DNA of 64,000 nt from Ruminococcus flavefaciens ATCC 19208 (GCF_000518765.1 NZ_JAEF01000007.1:180305-244304); one strand, 5' to 3'; numbered from the stretch's first letter, positions 1-9,500 are shown. Numbers and translations are program-made. The notes: a model not told the origin generated them from the letters alone.

Positions 1-566
1 GGATCTAACCCTCCATTTAAATATTGTGTTTTTTTATCTTTATGAAGTAATGTATTTGTATAATTTGACAATTGTTCTTCAGCTAAAGGTCTTCTATCTA
101 ATCCTAAATATGATGCTGGTTTAACTTCCCATATATATTTATATTCGATACCATCTTTTACATATGCATCTGTATATAAATCAACAGAACCATAATTTGT
201 CATCTTTTGGGTGACTGGATTATAAACAGGTGCTTTATAATCTATGCGTTTTTCTTTTTTATATTTTCCGCCTGATAATAAAATAATATGGTCTTGTACC
301 GCATTATGAAAAAAATTATAACTAAGCATATCTTTCTTAGTTGCTGTGTACCAATCACCAGCACAAGAATGTATAGCTTCATACAAATTAATATAATTTT
401 CTTCATATTCTGCATCTTTGACACATTCATCAAATGATTGAATATCTATTGCATAACCTGTTAAAAATGATTTTTCACATATAACATTAAATGTTGGAAT
501 TAATATTGTAAAAACTAATATTAATGATAGTATCTTTTTAACATTTTCATAAAAATATCCTTTCAT
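1..566 (-). CDS. Secreted nuclease-like protein, C-terminus outside the window
   Basis: Reading the minus strand from an ATG at 566 gives about 188 codons without a stop up to the window edge. The N-terminus has basic residues followed by a hydrophobic stretch (ILSLILVFTILIP), so it is probably exported. Around residues 125-165 a pattern of Asp in GSVDLYT followed by WEVKP resembles the D...ExK core of PD-(D/E)xK nucleases, as seen in secreted toxin nucleases. The ribosome site is weak (no clear SD before 566), but no better in-frame start exists. It lies just downstream of, and on the same strand as, the DUF4304 gene. The function is an inference from a short motif; a non-catalytic protein remains possible. 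Confidence 0.6.
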   Translation of the reverse strand, partial: MKGYFYENVKKILSLILVFTILIPTFNVICEKSFLTGYAIDIQSFDECVKDAEYEENYINLYEAIHSCAGDWYTATKKDMLSYNFFHNAVQDHIILLSGGKYKKEKRIDYKAPVYNPVTQKMTNYGSVDLYTDAYVKDGIEYKYIWEVKPASYLGLDRRPLAEEQLSNYTNTLLHKDKKTQYLNGGLD

Positions 567-580
567 TTTGAGTATAAAAA

Positions 581-2746
581 TTATATTTTAATATATTTTT
601 CTAACCGTTTTATATTATTTATTTTTATATCTTCTATTATTTCTAATATTTTATCATGTTTATAACCTGTAAAATAATCATATACTTTTTCTGCATATTC
701 TTTTGAATACTCAAAAGATTCTACTTCACCACTGATTATTTTTCGCAATTGTTCTTTTTTAGCCTCATTATCTGTAGCAATGTATAATAATCCCTCATTA
801 TCAGGAGAATCATAAATAGTCTCTTTATCTAAATCAAATATACCCGTACTGCACGAATAGTTGAATTTATGAAAGAAATTTATACATTTATCTAAGGTAT
901 CAGCTTCATTCATGGTCGTAATCATATATTTTTTTGTATATTCTAAAGCTTCTTCCATAACAGAAGACAATGATTTAGGAACTTCCGAAAAATAATTAAA
1001 TTTAGAAAGAACGGAATATATATAATGATCTGGTTCAGCATCGACTGATTTCGCATAAAAATCAGCCACGCAATTATTTAACCAATTATAATTTGCCATA
1101 GGACTTATTTCTAAATCAATTATAGGACGATAAACTGTAGCAATACCACCAAGAATGCTAAAAGCTTTATCTTCTGGATAATCTGCTTGTTCCGTTCTCA
1201 ATGAAATAATATGAAGTATCTCATTGTTTATCACTCTAACGAGATAAGGATATCTGCCTTTTATTGCCTTAAATCCATACGGTTCAAGTGCTTCGCCAAA
1301 TATCTGCTTGAACGCCGCATTGAGGGTAAGCTTTTTTGGCTGTTCGATACTATTTGAACTCGTATCTGTTTTATAAAGACCATATGCTTTCAAAATCTCA
1401 AGATTTTTTTCTTTCACAGCTTCTTCATCTGCCTTATATTCATTATATAATTCTTTATTTTCACGTATTTCTTTTATATCTGCTATCAATTCAGAACAAA
1501 CGACTTCACGTCTTTTAATTCGCTTTTCATAATCTTCTTCTGTATAGCCATCTCTATTAAGCTCAATGCACTTTCTGTACATTTCATTTCGGATATTACT
1601 CACTTCATTAATTAATTCAGCATAATTATCGACTTTCAGATAAAGTAACTCTTTTTCTATTAATGGGAAATGCCACAACATAAGAAACCTAAAGTACCTC
1701 TCAATACTATTTATAGAATTAATAAACGAAAATAACCACTTTTCACAAGTATCAAAAGCATTTTTCATTTCACTAATTATTGAAGCATTATCATCTTTGC
1801 ATTTAAAATGAGACAATTTACGCTGAATATCGCTGTCATAATCTTTTTCATGCAGTTTATAACTATACACTCTAAAATTACTGAGCAACAGATATCCGTC
1901 TTCAAGTTTTTTATTCAAGTCAAAATAGCGACTATATACTGAAAACACATCGCCTAAGATATTAAATTCAACTTCACCACGAAGTGCACCTTTTCTTTGA
2001 AAAATTGTTATTATATGTATTATCTCATTATCAATAACACGTACAAAATATGGCTTTATGCCCTTTACTTTTTTATATCCTAAAGGTTCAAGAGCCTCAC
2101 CAAATACCTTAAGAAAAGCTGTTTTAAGTGTTATTTTTTGTTCTTTATTGGCATTTCTCTGCCGAAAACAGAGAAAGACTGTATTATTATCAGACTCATC
2201 AGCTGCTTCCGCTGCAAATGTAATATTGCAGACATCCATGCCGATAACAGATGCGAATTTTGATAAACCTTCTTCTACAAACACATAGTCACCATTTCTT
2301 ATCTCGTTAAACTGCTCCCATGTGCTATTATCGCATAAAAAAGGCTTCCATGCCTTTTCCGACGGCTGCGGAATATCATCACCGAAATAATCGTCAGCTC
2401 GTCCGATAGTAAACATATCAGCTTTTTTTCCGCTTTTGTCATACAGTTCAAGTATAGCACAGTCGCTGTCGATAACAACAGTGTTAACACAGGTTGTCCC
2501 AAGCATTTTAGCTATCCTGCCTGTGTCTTTTTGAGATAGTGTGTTCCCTTGTTCGTAGGCTTCTGAGGTTATAGTTACCCATTTACAGTTGTCAGCAAAT
2601 TTCAAGATATATGAAAGTTCGCTTTCATCACTGTCACAGGTAACATAGCCATCTTCCGCCATTTTCTTGCAGAATTTATCAATGAACTGATCTTTAGTTA
2701 AGCTCTCATTGTCATAGATCTGCGTTGATGTGAAAAAATTACCCAT
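581..2746 (-). CDS. Twin-DUF4304 protein, intracellular, function unknown
   Basis: A 721-residue protein. The start at 2746 (MGNFF) is chosen because a strong AAAGGAGG site lies just upstream; a longer reading from 2833 lacks one. Two copies of the same module are visible: residues about 195-270 and 450-525 both begin with an L(K/N)xAF..(V/I)FGEALEP(L/Y)G(Y/F)K pattern and continue with (Y/F)(V/L)VRVI(D/N)NEI(I/L)HII, the hallmark of DUF4304. The N-terminal 150 residues form a different domain that I do not recognise. No signal peptide or membrane segment is seen. The biochemical role of DUF4304 is not known. The gene is AT-rich like its downstream neighbour, consistent with acquired DNA. Confidence 0.75.
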   Translation of the reverse strand: MGNFFTSTQIYDNESLTKDQFIDKFCKKMAEDGYVTCDSDESELSYILKFADNCKWVTITSEAYEQGNTLSQKDTGRIAKMLGTTCVNTVVIDSDCAILELYDKSGKKADMFTIGRADDYFGDDIPQPSEKAWKPFLCDNSTWEQFNEIRNGDYVFVEEGLSKFASVIGMDVCNITFAAEAADESDNNTVFLCFRQRNANKEQKITLKTAFLKVFGEALEPLGYKKVKGIKPYFVRVIDNEIIHIITIFQRKGALRGEVEFNILGDVFSVYSRYFDLNKKLEDGYLLLSNFRVYSYKLHEKDYDSDIQRKLSHFKCKDDNASIISEMKNAFDTCEKWLFSFINSINSIERYFRFLMLWHFPLIEKELLYLKVDNYAELINEVSNIRNEMYRKCIELNRDGYTEEDYEKRIKRREVVCSELIADIKEIRENKELYNEYKADEEAVKEKNLEILKAYGLYKTDTSSNSIEQPKKLTLNAAFKQIFGEALEPYGFKAIKGRYPYLVRVINNEILHIISLRTEQADYPEDKAFSILGGIATVYRPIIDLEISPMANYNWLNNCVADFYAKSVDAEPDHYIYSVLSKFNYFSEVPKSLSSVMEEALEYTKKYMITTMNEADTLDKCINFFHKFNYSCSTGIFDLDKETIYDSPDNEGLLYIATDNEAKKEQLRKIISGEVESFEYSKEYAEKVYDYFTGYKHDKILEIIEDIKINNIKRLEKYIKI

Positions 2747-3059
2747 AAAAATCCTCCTTTTATCATGATATTCTTTTTCATTTGATTTTTTATAGTTTTG
2801 ATTTTTCCCTCCTATAGACATAAAAATAAACAATACTTTGAAATTAGAAGAGCAGATAAAAAAGTATATCTTTTAGTAAATTAAAAATGTAAATATTACT
2901 GTGATGAAATAAAAGTATTGTCTTGCCTGCAATTATATGCAATATTAAAATTGTATCATAAAAAATGGCATAAATCAACGATATTGCGTGAAATATATTT
3001 GTTTTATATTAAAAAAATATCTATTCATAAAAGTCAAAAGACCATTTTTCGCTTTAGCA

Positions 3060-3088
3060 TTGACATCTGACATAAAGTATGCGATAAT
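3060..3088 (+). promoter_or_regulatory. Sigma-A promoter for the sigma-like gene
   Basis: TTGACA at 3060-3065 and GATAAT at 3083-3088 are separated by 17 bp. The predicted start lies about 65 bp before the coding start at 3160. Confidence 0.6.
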
Positions 3089-3159
3089 AAAAGCATCTAA
3101 ACAAGAACATTCATTCTCATATGCAATCGAAAACCTTATTTAATGGAAGGATGTATATT

Positions 3160-3780
3160 ATGAGAGTGAAAAATTATCACAAACATGATAACATGAGTGT
3201 TCTTGAATTGGACACGCCGCTGCAGATTTATAAGGAATTATACGGTCAGGAAGCATACGAACAGGCGAAGAAGTTTTATCAGTCTGAGGAATGGGAGAGG
3301 TTCGAGAAAGAGCAGCTTAATTCAGACAGGCGGTATTATGATCACAAAGCAGATCTAAGTCTTGAGGACTATGATGAGTGGGAGAGCGCTGAGAAAAGAA
3401 AACGTCGGTTGAATGATCCCCCGTCCTTTGTCTTACGCGCTGAAACGAAACTCACAAACGGCTTCGACGATATTTTCGACGATCCTATCCTTCAAGAAGC
3501 AATGCGGTCGCTTACTAAGAAACAGTATAGTGCTCTGTACTGTACATTCAAAAGTGATCTTAACACAATTGAGATCGCTGAGCGAATGAGCACTACTGTC
3601 CGAGCTGTACAAAGGCTGTTACATCGAGCTTTGATAAAACTGCGTGAAGAATATGTTTCGCTTTTTGAAGAAGCCAAAGCGTGTGGCTACACAAAATGCG
3701 TTGAGCACAACTACGAGCGTATACTTCAGTTCTTTGAGGAGTATGAGATAATACTCACTCAGAATGATCCTGCGGCGTAA
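3160..3780 (+). CDS. Sigma-70 region 4-like DNA-binding regulator
   Basis: The start at 3160 is preferred because GGAAGG sits 10 bp upstream; an upstream ATG at 3121 has no ribosome site. The 206-residue product is highly charged. Residues about 125-185 (SLTKKQYSALYCTF...NTIEIAERMSTTVRAVQRLLHRALIKLR) match the helix-turn-helix of sigma-70 region 4, including the typical RALIKLRE recognition end. No region 2 is visible, so it is more likely a small regulator of the kind carried on clostridial mobile elements than a full sigma factor. It has its own promoter and a strong terminator, so it is monocistronic. It stands next to a decayed transposon, which suggests it belongs to accessory DNA. Confidence 0.7.
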   Translation: MRVKNYHKHDNMSVLELDTPLQIYKELYGQEAYEQAKKFYQSEEWERFEKEQLNSDRRYYDHKADLSLEDYDEWESAEKRKRRLNDPPSFVLRAETKLTNGFDDIFDDPILQEAMRSLTKKQYSALYCTFKSDLNTIEIAERMSTTVRAVQRLLHRALIKLREEYVSLFEEAKACGYTKCVEHNYERILQFFEEYEIILTQNDPAA

Positions 3781-3786
3781 ACATAA

Positions 3787-3821
3787 CCCCACAGCATTAA
3801 TTTTGCTGTGGGGCTTTTTTT
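3787..3821 (+). terminator. Intrinsic terminator
   Basis: A 10-bp stem (CCCCACAGCA / TGCTGTGGGG) with an AT-rich loop is followed by a run of eight T. It lies 6 bp after the sigma-like gene. Confidence 0.9.
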
Positions 3822-4343
3822 GTTCTGCTGTTTAGTAAATATTACTAAGCTGATGTAGTTTGACATTCGTTCGGTTGAGCAGTTCTGCAAAGTTGCGGAG
3901 TGCAAATATTGAAATGTTCGTTTTTTTCATTTCCCACCGCTATATATATGGAGGCAGTCCTCTCTCTGCTAATAACAGCGTGTCGGTAGTGATGGTAGAA
4001 TTGTTACTGCCACGGTAACGCTTACCAGTAGTCACAAACCTCTATATATCATCAACTGCTGGCGTGTCAGTAGATTTCCGTATCGGTAGAGTTACTGTCA
4101 CGGCTGAGTTACTGTCACCCACAAAACAAGCACATTTCCGCCGACAATACCGAAAACGGATAACTACACCACCTGTGGCGGCGAAAGCAGTTGTCGCGCA
4201 ACGTCGAGCGAGTGTGGGGAATATCAGCAGAGGAAGAAAACTAACGCTGACGGAGCAGTACAGGCAGCGGAGGTTTGAAAAAGCCAGCATCGCATTCGGC
4301 AGTCCGTCGAACGCTTGCTGGTCGGGGAAACCCCCGAACCCCT
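3822..4343. other. Stretch with no confident gene, with repeated GTTACTGTCAC boxes
   Basis: Open frames exist on both strands (for example 4064-4441 plus and 4042-4347 minus), but neither has a ribosome site or a recognisable domain. The DNA holds three related boxes near 3999, 4090 and 4107 of the form GTTACTG(T/C)CAC, the first continuing into its own inverted repeat (GTTAC...GTAAC). This could be a binding or transfer-origin region of the dead element beside it; that is inference. Confidence 0.3.
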
Positions 4344-4664
4344 TCAAAATACTGTATCAGGGTCATCATCATATGGTATGGGTTCAAGTTCGTCTTCAAT
4401 TATTATTTGTACTGGTTCCGCATAAAATAAGCCGTTCATAATTCCGGAATAGGCAGCGTTAAGCGTGTTTGGCGGCGGGTAATATGTACCTGCAATAGGT
4501 TCGGCTGTATCTATACACCATTTCAGCCTTTGTTCAAAAAGTGCAATAAGGCTCGAAGAAAGGTTTTGAGATATGCAATTTACTGCTAAGCGTCAGCTTT
4601 CAACAGATATTTCAAAAGTGCAATATTTTCCAAAAATCCATCCATTTACCTTTATTTTAGCCAT
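4344..4664 (-). pseudogene. Small accessory protein broken by an in-frame TGA
   Basis: Reading the minus strand from ATG 4664 gives 23 codons, a TGA at 4593-4595, then 82 further codons in the same frame to a final TGA at 4344. The second part has clear coding character (NGLFYAEPVQIIIEDELEP near the end, acidic tail DDDPDTVF). The start overlaps the end of the upstream pseudogene (4657-5279) in the same strand, so the two formed an operon. I do not recognise the family. A single point change (for example CGA or TGG to TGA) would explain the break. Recoding of TGA as an amino acid is unlikely because the neighbour is broken too. Confidence 0.6.
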
Positions 4665-5279
4665 TTTTATACTCCATACAGCGATTAATTGTCTCCTTCA
4701 GCTGAGAGTAACTACATTTAATTGCTCCGAGTTTTTCAATAGACGATAATGAAATAGTTTTTTGATTACCTATATTATTGTTTAAGGTTTTGGTTGATAT
4801 AACGTAAAAATCCCATTGTTTAGCGTTGAGAGGATTGACGGTATCCTGATCTTTATGTTTGTGAACGCAAAAAACATAGACGTCGGATTGCCTTTTTTGA
4901 GTATCGTCATATTTACTGTTTGCGCTATCCCAACCGTATGATTTATGAACGCCAAAGACTATTTTTGATAATTCTTTTTGAGCCCAAGTCTGAATATATC
5001 CCGAAGCCTTAACTTCAATTCTAATACTATTGATGGAAAGTAAATCGTATTTATCCCATGATCTTCTGTCATTTTTCTGAATTCCAAGAGCGCATGCAAC
5101 TAAATACTCTGCAATGATCCCGCGTTAAGTATTACATAAAAGTTCTGAATGTGCCAAACTCCAATAATCGGATAATTTAGCTATTTTTTATTACCGTCAT
5201 CAAATATTAATGTATCGGGCGAAAGAGCACGCGGTTTGATAGCTGGATATTTTATGTTTTTTTCTGAATGATCAGTCAT
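4657..5279 (-). pseudogene. PD-(D/E)xK endonuclease-like gene with a frameshift and a nonsense codon
   Basis: The gene starts at ATG 5279 with a good AGAGGTG site. After 31 codons it meets a run of six A and shifts frame; adding one A restores reading. About 20 codons later an in-frame TAA at 5125-5127 interrupts it (CNT*RGIIAEYLV). The rest reads cleanly to 4657. The segment WDKYDLLSI...IRIEVKASGYIQTW fits the D...ExK core of the restriction-endonuclease fold, and WDFYVIST with SLSSIEKLG follows, as in uncharacterised restriction-like proteins. It overlaps the next gene. I infer a dead nuclease of an old restriction or defence module. Confidence 0.65.
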
Positions 5280-5347
5280 AAATATTCACCTCTAAATGCA
5301 TTATACATTATAATCATTCAAATGTCAAAATCATAGCGAATAAATAA

Positions 5348-5635
5348 TCAAGCAGGAGAGCGTCTTACCTCACAGGCTGGGAAGCTGAACGAGGAATATG
5401 GCTCGAAGCTGAAAGGGCTCGACGAGTACAAGCACAAGCTCAGCTTGAAAGTAGCCAAGTGGATAGTGATATCGCAGTCGGTATTGATAGCATTGTCGGC
5501 GGTGTTACAGCTTTGGCTTCGCTAATTGAGGACGAACCTGCCGACGATACCGAGTACGCTCGGGAGCACATTGATAGCAAGGCGCTCGCCGAGGAACGAG
5601 AGCACAAGGAAGCACTTGGAATACACATGGGGTAA
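5348..5635 (+). pseudogene. C-terminal scrap of a mobilization relaxase
   Basis: An open frame without start, ending at TAA 5635. The last 45 residues (ASLIEDEPADDTEYAREHI, then DSKALAEE and EREHKEALG) have the highly charged look of MobA/MobL-type relaxase tails in clostridial elements. An alternative frame over 5358-5528 (AGKLNEEYGSKLK then a hydrophobic segment) also looks coding, so a frameshift between the two may exist. No catalytic part remains. Position, directly before a tnpW-like gene and a large serine recombinase, agrees with the end of a mobile element. Confidence 0.35.
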
Positions 5636-5665
5636 CCCAAATCTAAAACGAAAGGACTTTTGAAA

Positions 5666-5904
5666 ATGAACAATGCAAATCACATACGAAACATGAACGA
5701 GAGAACGATAAGGAGAGTGGTTATTGAATTGCAGAAAAGGATAATAAAACTTCAACGAATAAGTACGCTGAACTGCGCCGAACGCAGTTTGAGATAAGAG
5801 AGGTCGTAATCGACGGCAAGACATATACTATCATCAACGCAACACCTACTGATACGAATGTGACTGCGGCGGACAAACTCCGCGAACTTGTGAAAGCGGA
5901 TTGA
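5666..5904 (+). pseudogene. TnpW-like transposon protein, frameshifted
   Basis: ATG 5666 follows an AAAGGA site. The first frame runs about 22 codons (MNNANHIRNMNERT, then VVIELQK) before it must shift by one base near 5735 to continue as KYAELRRTQFEIREVVIDGK, TYTIINATP, then AADKLRELVKAD, ending at TGA 5904. The second part, with a (R)EVVIDGKTYxI core and an AADKLxxLVK tail, is the usual shape of the small TnpW-like protein found directly before the resolvase of Tn4451-type elements. The total length is not a multiple of three, so it is broken unless the second part is translated from a non-standard start. Confidence 0.5.
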
Positions 5905-6009
5905 AAAAAGTTCTGGACAAACCGCCCGAATTGGAGTATACTGTTGGTGTACCGAGAGGTACGCCAACAGAGTCCTATTCGGTTTGGTTTCCAGAGAAGG
6001 AGGATTTTA

Positions 6010-7625
6010 ATGAAACCAAACAACGATCAAATAACAGCTTTGTATTGCCGACTTTCACAGGAAGATGCGCGCGAGGGCGAGTCGCTGTCCATAGAGAATC
6101 AGAAGAAAATGCTCAGTGAATATGCAGAGCGTAACGGCTTCCGCAATTGCCAATATTACATTGATGACGGCTACAGCGGAGTAAGCAGCAACCGTCCCGA
6201 CTTCCAGAGAATGCTTAATGACGTTGAAAATGAGCTTGTGGGAGCAGTCATTGTGAAAGATCAGAGCCGACTTTCGAGGAATTACCTTGAAGCAGGCAGA
6301 CTAATGGAACTGGTGTTTCCTGCCCACGATGTCAGATTTATCGCAATCACAGACGGCGTTGATTCAGCCAATGGTATCAATGAAATGTCAGGCATAAAGA
6401 ACTATTTTAATGACTTTTTCGCTCGCGATACATCGAAGAAGATACGGGCAGTTCAGCGAGCAAAAGGCGAGCGCGGAGAGCGTGTGGGAACAGTAACTCC
6501 ATACGGATACTTGAAAGATGCCGATACAAAACAGCTTATTCCCGACCCGATAACCGCACCGATAGTTCATAAGATATTCGAGCTATGTGCTGAGGGGAAA
6601 GGCGTAAGAGCGATTTGTAACTATCTTTATGAGAACAAAGTCGAGACACCAGGAGTATATGAGTTCAAAACAAAGGGAAAACTTGTAAGCACCCTACGCT
6701 TGATACACCGTACATCTGGACGCAGAGTACCGTGAGAGATATGCTGTCAAACAGGATATATTGCGGCGACACTGTCAACTTTAGTACCTATAGCAAATCC
6801 AACAAGCTTAAACAGCGGCTCAAAAACGATCCCGAAAACATACTTGTATTTGAGAACACTCATGAGCCGATAGTCAGCCGTGAGCTCTTTGACAGAGTAC
6901 AGAAGCACTATGAGGGGAGAAAACGTCCCGACAGGCTTGGTGATGTTGACAAATATGCAGGATATGTATATTGTGCTGACTGTGGAGCGAAGCTGTATCT
7001 GCACAGAGAGAAGTACATCAAGCCCGAGAACAATTGCTATCAGTGCGGAGGATATCAGGCAAAGGGAAAGAATTACTGTACAGTACACAGCATAAAGGCG
7101 GATGTGCTCGACAAACTTGTTTTGGACAGTATCAAGTTCATGACCGACTTGGCAAGGAAGAAGCCACAAGAGTTCTATGAAATAGCTGTTAAAAGCAATG
7201 CAAATAAAGCTGAGAAACTGCGGAAGGAGTCCGAAGCAAAGCGTTCCAAGATAGAAAGCCGTATCAAGGAGCTTGATAGCATTATGAGCTGCTTGTATGA
7301 AGATAGAGCTTTAGGAAAGATAACTCCCGAACGCTATGATAAGCTCGCATCAGGCTATGAGAAAGAGCAGAGTGAACTTGTGTCTGACCTTGAAGTCCTC
7401 TCCTTACAGCTTGACAGCATGGAACAGCATGAGAAAGCAGTGCAGGAATTCATAGATAATGCAAAGAATAATCTTGACATGGAAGAAGTAACACCGAAAC
7501 TGCTCAGATTATTTGTAACTAGAATTGAAGTATATGAAAGACCTGAGAAGTATGCCAAAAATGCGGTAATGCGATACAGATACACTATCCATTCCTTTCA
7601 CTTCACCAACCGAGACCTGTATTGA
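6010..7625 (+). pseudogene. Large serine recombinase of Tn4451 type, single frameshift
   Basis: The start at 6010 follows AGAAGGAGG. The N-terminal catalytic domain carries LYCRLSQEDAREGES with the nucleophile at Ser16 and SRLSRN further on. Near residue 230 the frame is lost at 6690-6697 (KGKLVST then out of frame); restoring one base gives PTLDTPYIW, the expected start of the recombinase domain, which continues from 6732 as VRDMLSNRIYCGDTV. A zinc-ribbon (CADCGAKL ... CGGYQ) and a coiled coil follow, then the usual C-terminal YERPEKY...YTIHSF. The whole is about 538 residues, typical for the family. The protein cannot be made as one piece, so the element is probably immobile, unless the gap is a sequencing error. 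Confidence 0.85.
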
Positions 7626-7674
7626 TGCCAACAACTAACAAGACATATGCACAGGCAGTCTGCTAAATAGCAGA

Positions 7675-7701
7675 AACCCGAGGATATAACGTCCTCGGGT
7701 T
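7675..7701. terminator. 10-bp hairpin after the recombinase
   Basis: Perfect stem AACCCGAGGA / TCCTCGGGTT with a 7-nt loop. It lacks a clean T run, so termination is only likely. Confidence 0.5.
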
Positions 7702-7777
7702 ACATAAAGAATATTAAGTTCCGGTAAGAATAGCGGCGATTATCCGCCCTTTTCAATTAATCTGCATCGTCAGGTTC

Positions 7778-7976
7778 GGGCTGATGCAGGCATCAGCCCC
7801 TACACATGGTTGCGCATACATAATGGTTACGGATTACACGGGCGCGCGGAACGCGCCCCTACAGCGCGTTTTTGTTGTTTACATCATAATACACGGACGA
7901 CCAATGGTCGTCCCTACAGTTCGCTCATGGAATTTATTACGTAAGGCACGGGCTGTCGAGGACGCCAGCCCCTACA
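7778..7976. repeat. Cluster of four short palindromes ending in CCCCTACA
   Basis: Units at 7778-7804, 7836-7864, 7891-7917 and 7947-7976. Each has variable self-complementary arms (for example GGGCTGATGC / GCATCAGCCC; GGACGACC / GGTCGTCC) and a fixed flank, ACACGG on one side and (C)CCCTACA on the other. Related units occur at 10.7-10.9 kb and 15.47 kb. The arms differ but compensate, so the fold and the flanks are conserved rather than the sequence. The 7626-8003 interval holds no gene besides these. Confidence 0.7.
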
Positions 7977-8003
7977 ATTATGAATTAAACAGGAGGTGAT
8001 ATC

Positions 8004-8966
8004 ATGGATATCCGCAATATACCGACGCTTTTCGGACTTTCAGAAGCTTCCGAGCTGACCGAACTTAACAAAGGTCACATAAACCGAACCTTTCTTGCTG
8101 TCTGCGGCGGTAAAAAATATGTGCTCCAATCCCTGAACAGGTCTGTATTTCGTACTCCGGAAGCTGTTATGGACAACATCAGCCGCATTGAAGCGGCTTT
8201 TGCGGAAGCAGACTGCTCCGAGGTTGCCGTCCCGCATTTTATCGCCTTTGGCGATAAAAATTATGCGGTCGCTGACGAAGAGATATGGCGTATCTACAGC
8301 TATATCACAGCGACCGCTGACTCCGCGGCTGAACCCGCGGCTGCGGGACGGGCATTCGGTAATTTTATCCGCATTATGGACAGCAGAGAACTCAGCAGCA
8401 CTTCTGCTATTGAAGGATTTCACGATTTTGATAGATATTTCGCTGTTCTTGCTTCAAAAAACGGCATAGACAGGGGAGTTATGACGACTCTTGACAAACT
8501 GCGCGATACATTAGGGCAGGTATTCGGCAGTTCACTGCAAAAACGCATCATACACGGCGACGCAAAGGCAGATAATATAATAATCAACCATAAAATGACT
8601 ATAATAGACCTTGATACTATAATGTGCGGATATGCAGCCGTTGACTACGGCGACCTTGTGCGCTCTGTCTGCAAAAACGGTATCAACGACCTGTCGCCTG
8701 TCCGCCATATAACCGCAGGCTTCTCACAGGGACTTGGCGGAATTCTCTCAGATGAGGAGATAAACTCCCTGTATTACGGCATTTTATGGCTCACAGGAGA
8801 GCTTGCTGTGCGGTATCTCATCGACTTCAAAAGTGAAAACAAGTACTTCCGCGGCAAAACTTCAGCGGAATGTCTCGCCCGTGCAGAGCAGCTTCTCAGC
8901 CAGCTTAAACAGTTCACGGAACACAGTGCAGAGCTGACCGAGATAATACATTCCGCCTTTGCATGA
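8004..8966 (+). CDS. NahK-like phosphotransferase (APH/choline kinase fold)
   Basis: The start follows CAGGAGGTGATATC. The 320-residue protein has an N-terminal GHINRTFLAV and YVLQSLNRSVFRTPEAVMDNI segment, as in N-acetylhexosamine 1-kinase-type phosphotransferases, and the catalytic loop HGDAKADNII (His184, Asp186) followed by the Mg-binding IDLDTIMCG and YGDLVRS. It lacks membrane segments and is cytosolic. The likely role is ATP-dependent phosphorylation of a small hydroxyl substrate, probably a sugar; which one cannot be told from sequence. It stands alone, with repeats upstream and a membrane protein downstream. Aminoglycoside resistance is less likely given the NahK-like N-terminus. Confidence 0.8.
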   Translation: MDIRNIPTLFGLSEASELTELNKGHINRTFLAVCGGKKYVLQSLNRSVFRTPEAVMDNISRIEAAFAEADCSEVAVPHFIAFGDKNYAVADEEIWRIYSYITATADSAAEPAAAGRAFGNFIRIMDSRELSSTSAIEGFHDFDRYFAVLASKNGIDRGVMTTLDKLRDTLGQVFGSSLQKRIIHGDAKADNIIINHKMTIIDLDTIMCGYAAVDYGDLVRSVCKNGINDLSPVRHITAGFSQGLGGILSDEEINSLYYGILWLTGELAVRYLIDFKSENKYFRGKTSAECLARAEQLLSQLKQFTEHSAELTEIIHSAFA

Positions 8967-9062
8967 ACTGTAACTGTTGATTTACTTTGAAAAATATGAT
9001 ATAATCATATTAACATAATTGTTCGGACAAGCAAAGATCATAACCGTAAAGGGGGCGCGGTC

Positions 9063-9500
9063 ATGGAAGTCATACTTGTTATCATAGTAGTATCGGTACT
9101 TGCAGTAATATTGGGAGTAAAGGTGATATGGCTCGTATTCGGCTTTGCTGCCCTTATCGGGCTTGCCTTCGCAGCCTCAATGATACTACTGACCGTATTC
9201 TTCATAAGACTGCTCTTCACAAAAAAGCACACTGCTTCTTTTTCAAGGATAGACAAAAGTCCCAAGAGCAGGTTCAAGGTCGCATACTACACCATTGACG
9301 GCACGGAATATCCAAATATCTTCCCCGAGGAAGGCTTTCTGCAAAACAAACTCTACCCCGGTGACAAAAAACATACTGTCTTTCTAACAAGGAACAGGAA
9401 ATACGTTTACGATAAATTCGCCTGCACTACCTGTACCATAGGCTTTTTGCTGAGTATAGCAACTATAATAGCAGGCATTTTCACCTACAGCCATATATAA
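9063..9500 (+). CDS. Small membrane protein, function unknown
   Basis: A 145-residue protein with two adjacent hydrophobic segments at residues 2-25 and 28-52, a soluble stretch (about 55-118) and a third hydrophobic segment near 120-142. A CTTC pair lies just before the last segment. AAAGGGGGCG precedes the start. A consensus-like TTGAAAAATATGATATAAT lies near 8985-9003. It is followed after 10 bp by the ArsR-type regulator, so the two are probably co-transcribed. I do not recognise the family. Confidence 0.75.
   Translation: MEVILVIIVVSVLAVILGVKVIWLVFGFAALIGLAFAASMILLTVFFIRLLFTKKHTASFSRIDKSPKSRFKVAYYTIDGTEYPNIFPEEGFLQNKLYPGDKKHTVFLTRNRKYVYDKFACTTCTIGFLLSIATIIAGIFTYSHI

Noticed and set aside
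4042-4347. 101-residue minus-strand frame in the gene-free region
   Set aside because: No ribosome site, low-complexity hydrophobic/Arg mix, and an equally open frame on the other strand; neither has a domain.
4593-4595. In-frame TGA as a selenocysteine or recoded codon
   Set aside because: No selenocysteine-insertion hairpin is apparent and the upstream gene carries a frameshift and a TAA, so decay is the simpler explanation.
5358-5528. Alternative frame with coiled coil and hydrophobic segment
   Set aside because: It ends early and lacks a start; kept only as a possible frameshifted part of the relaxase scrap.
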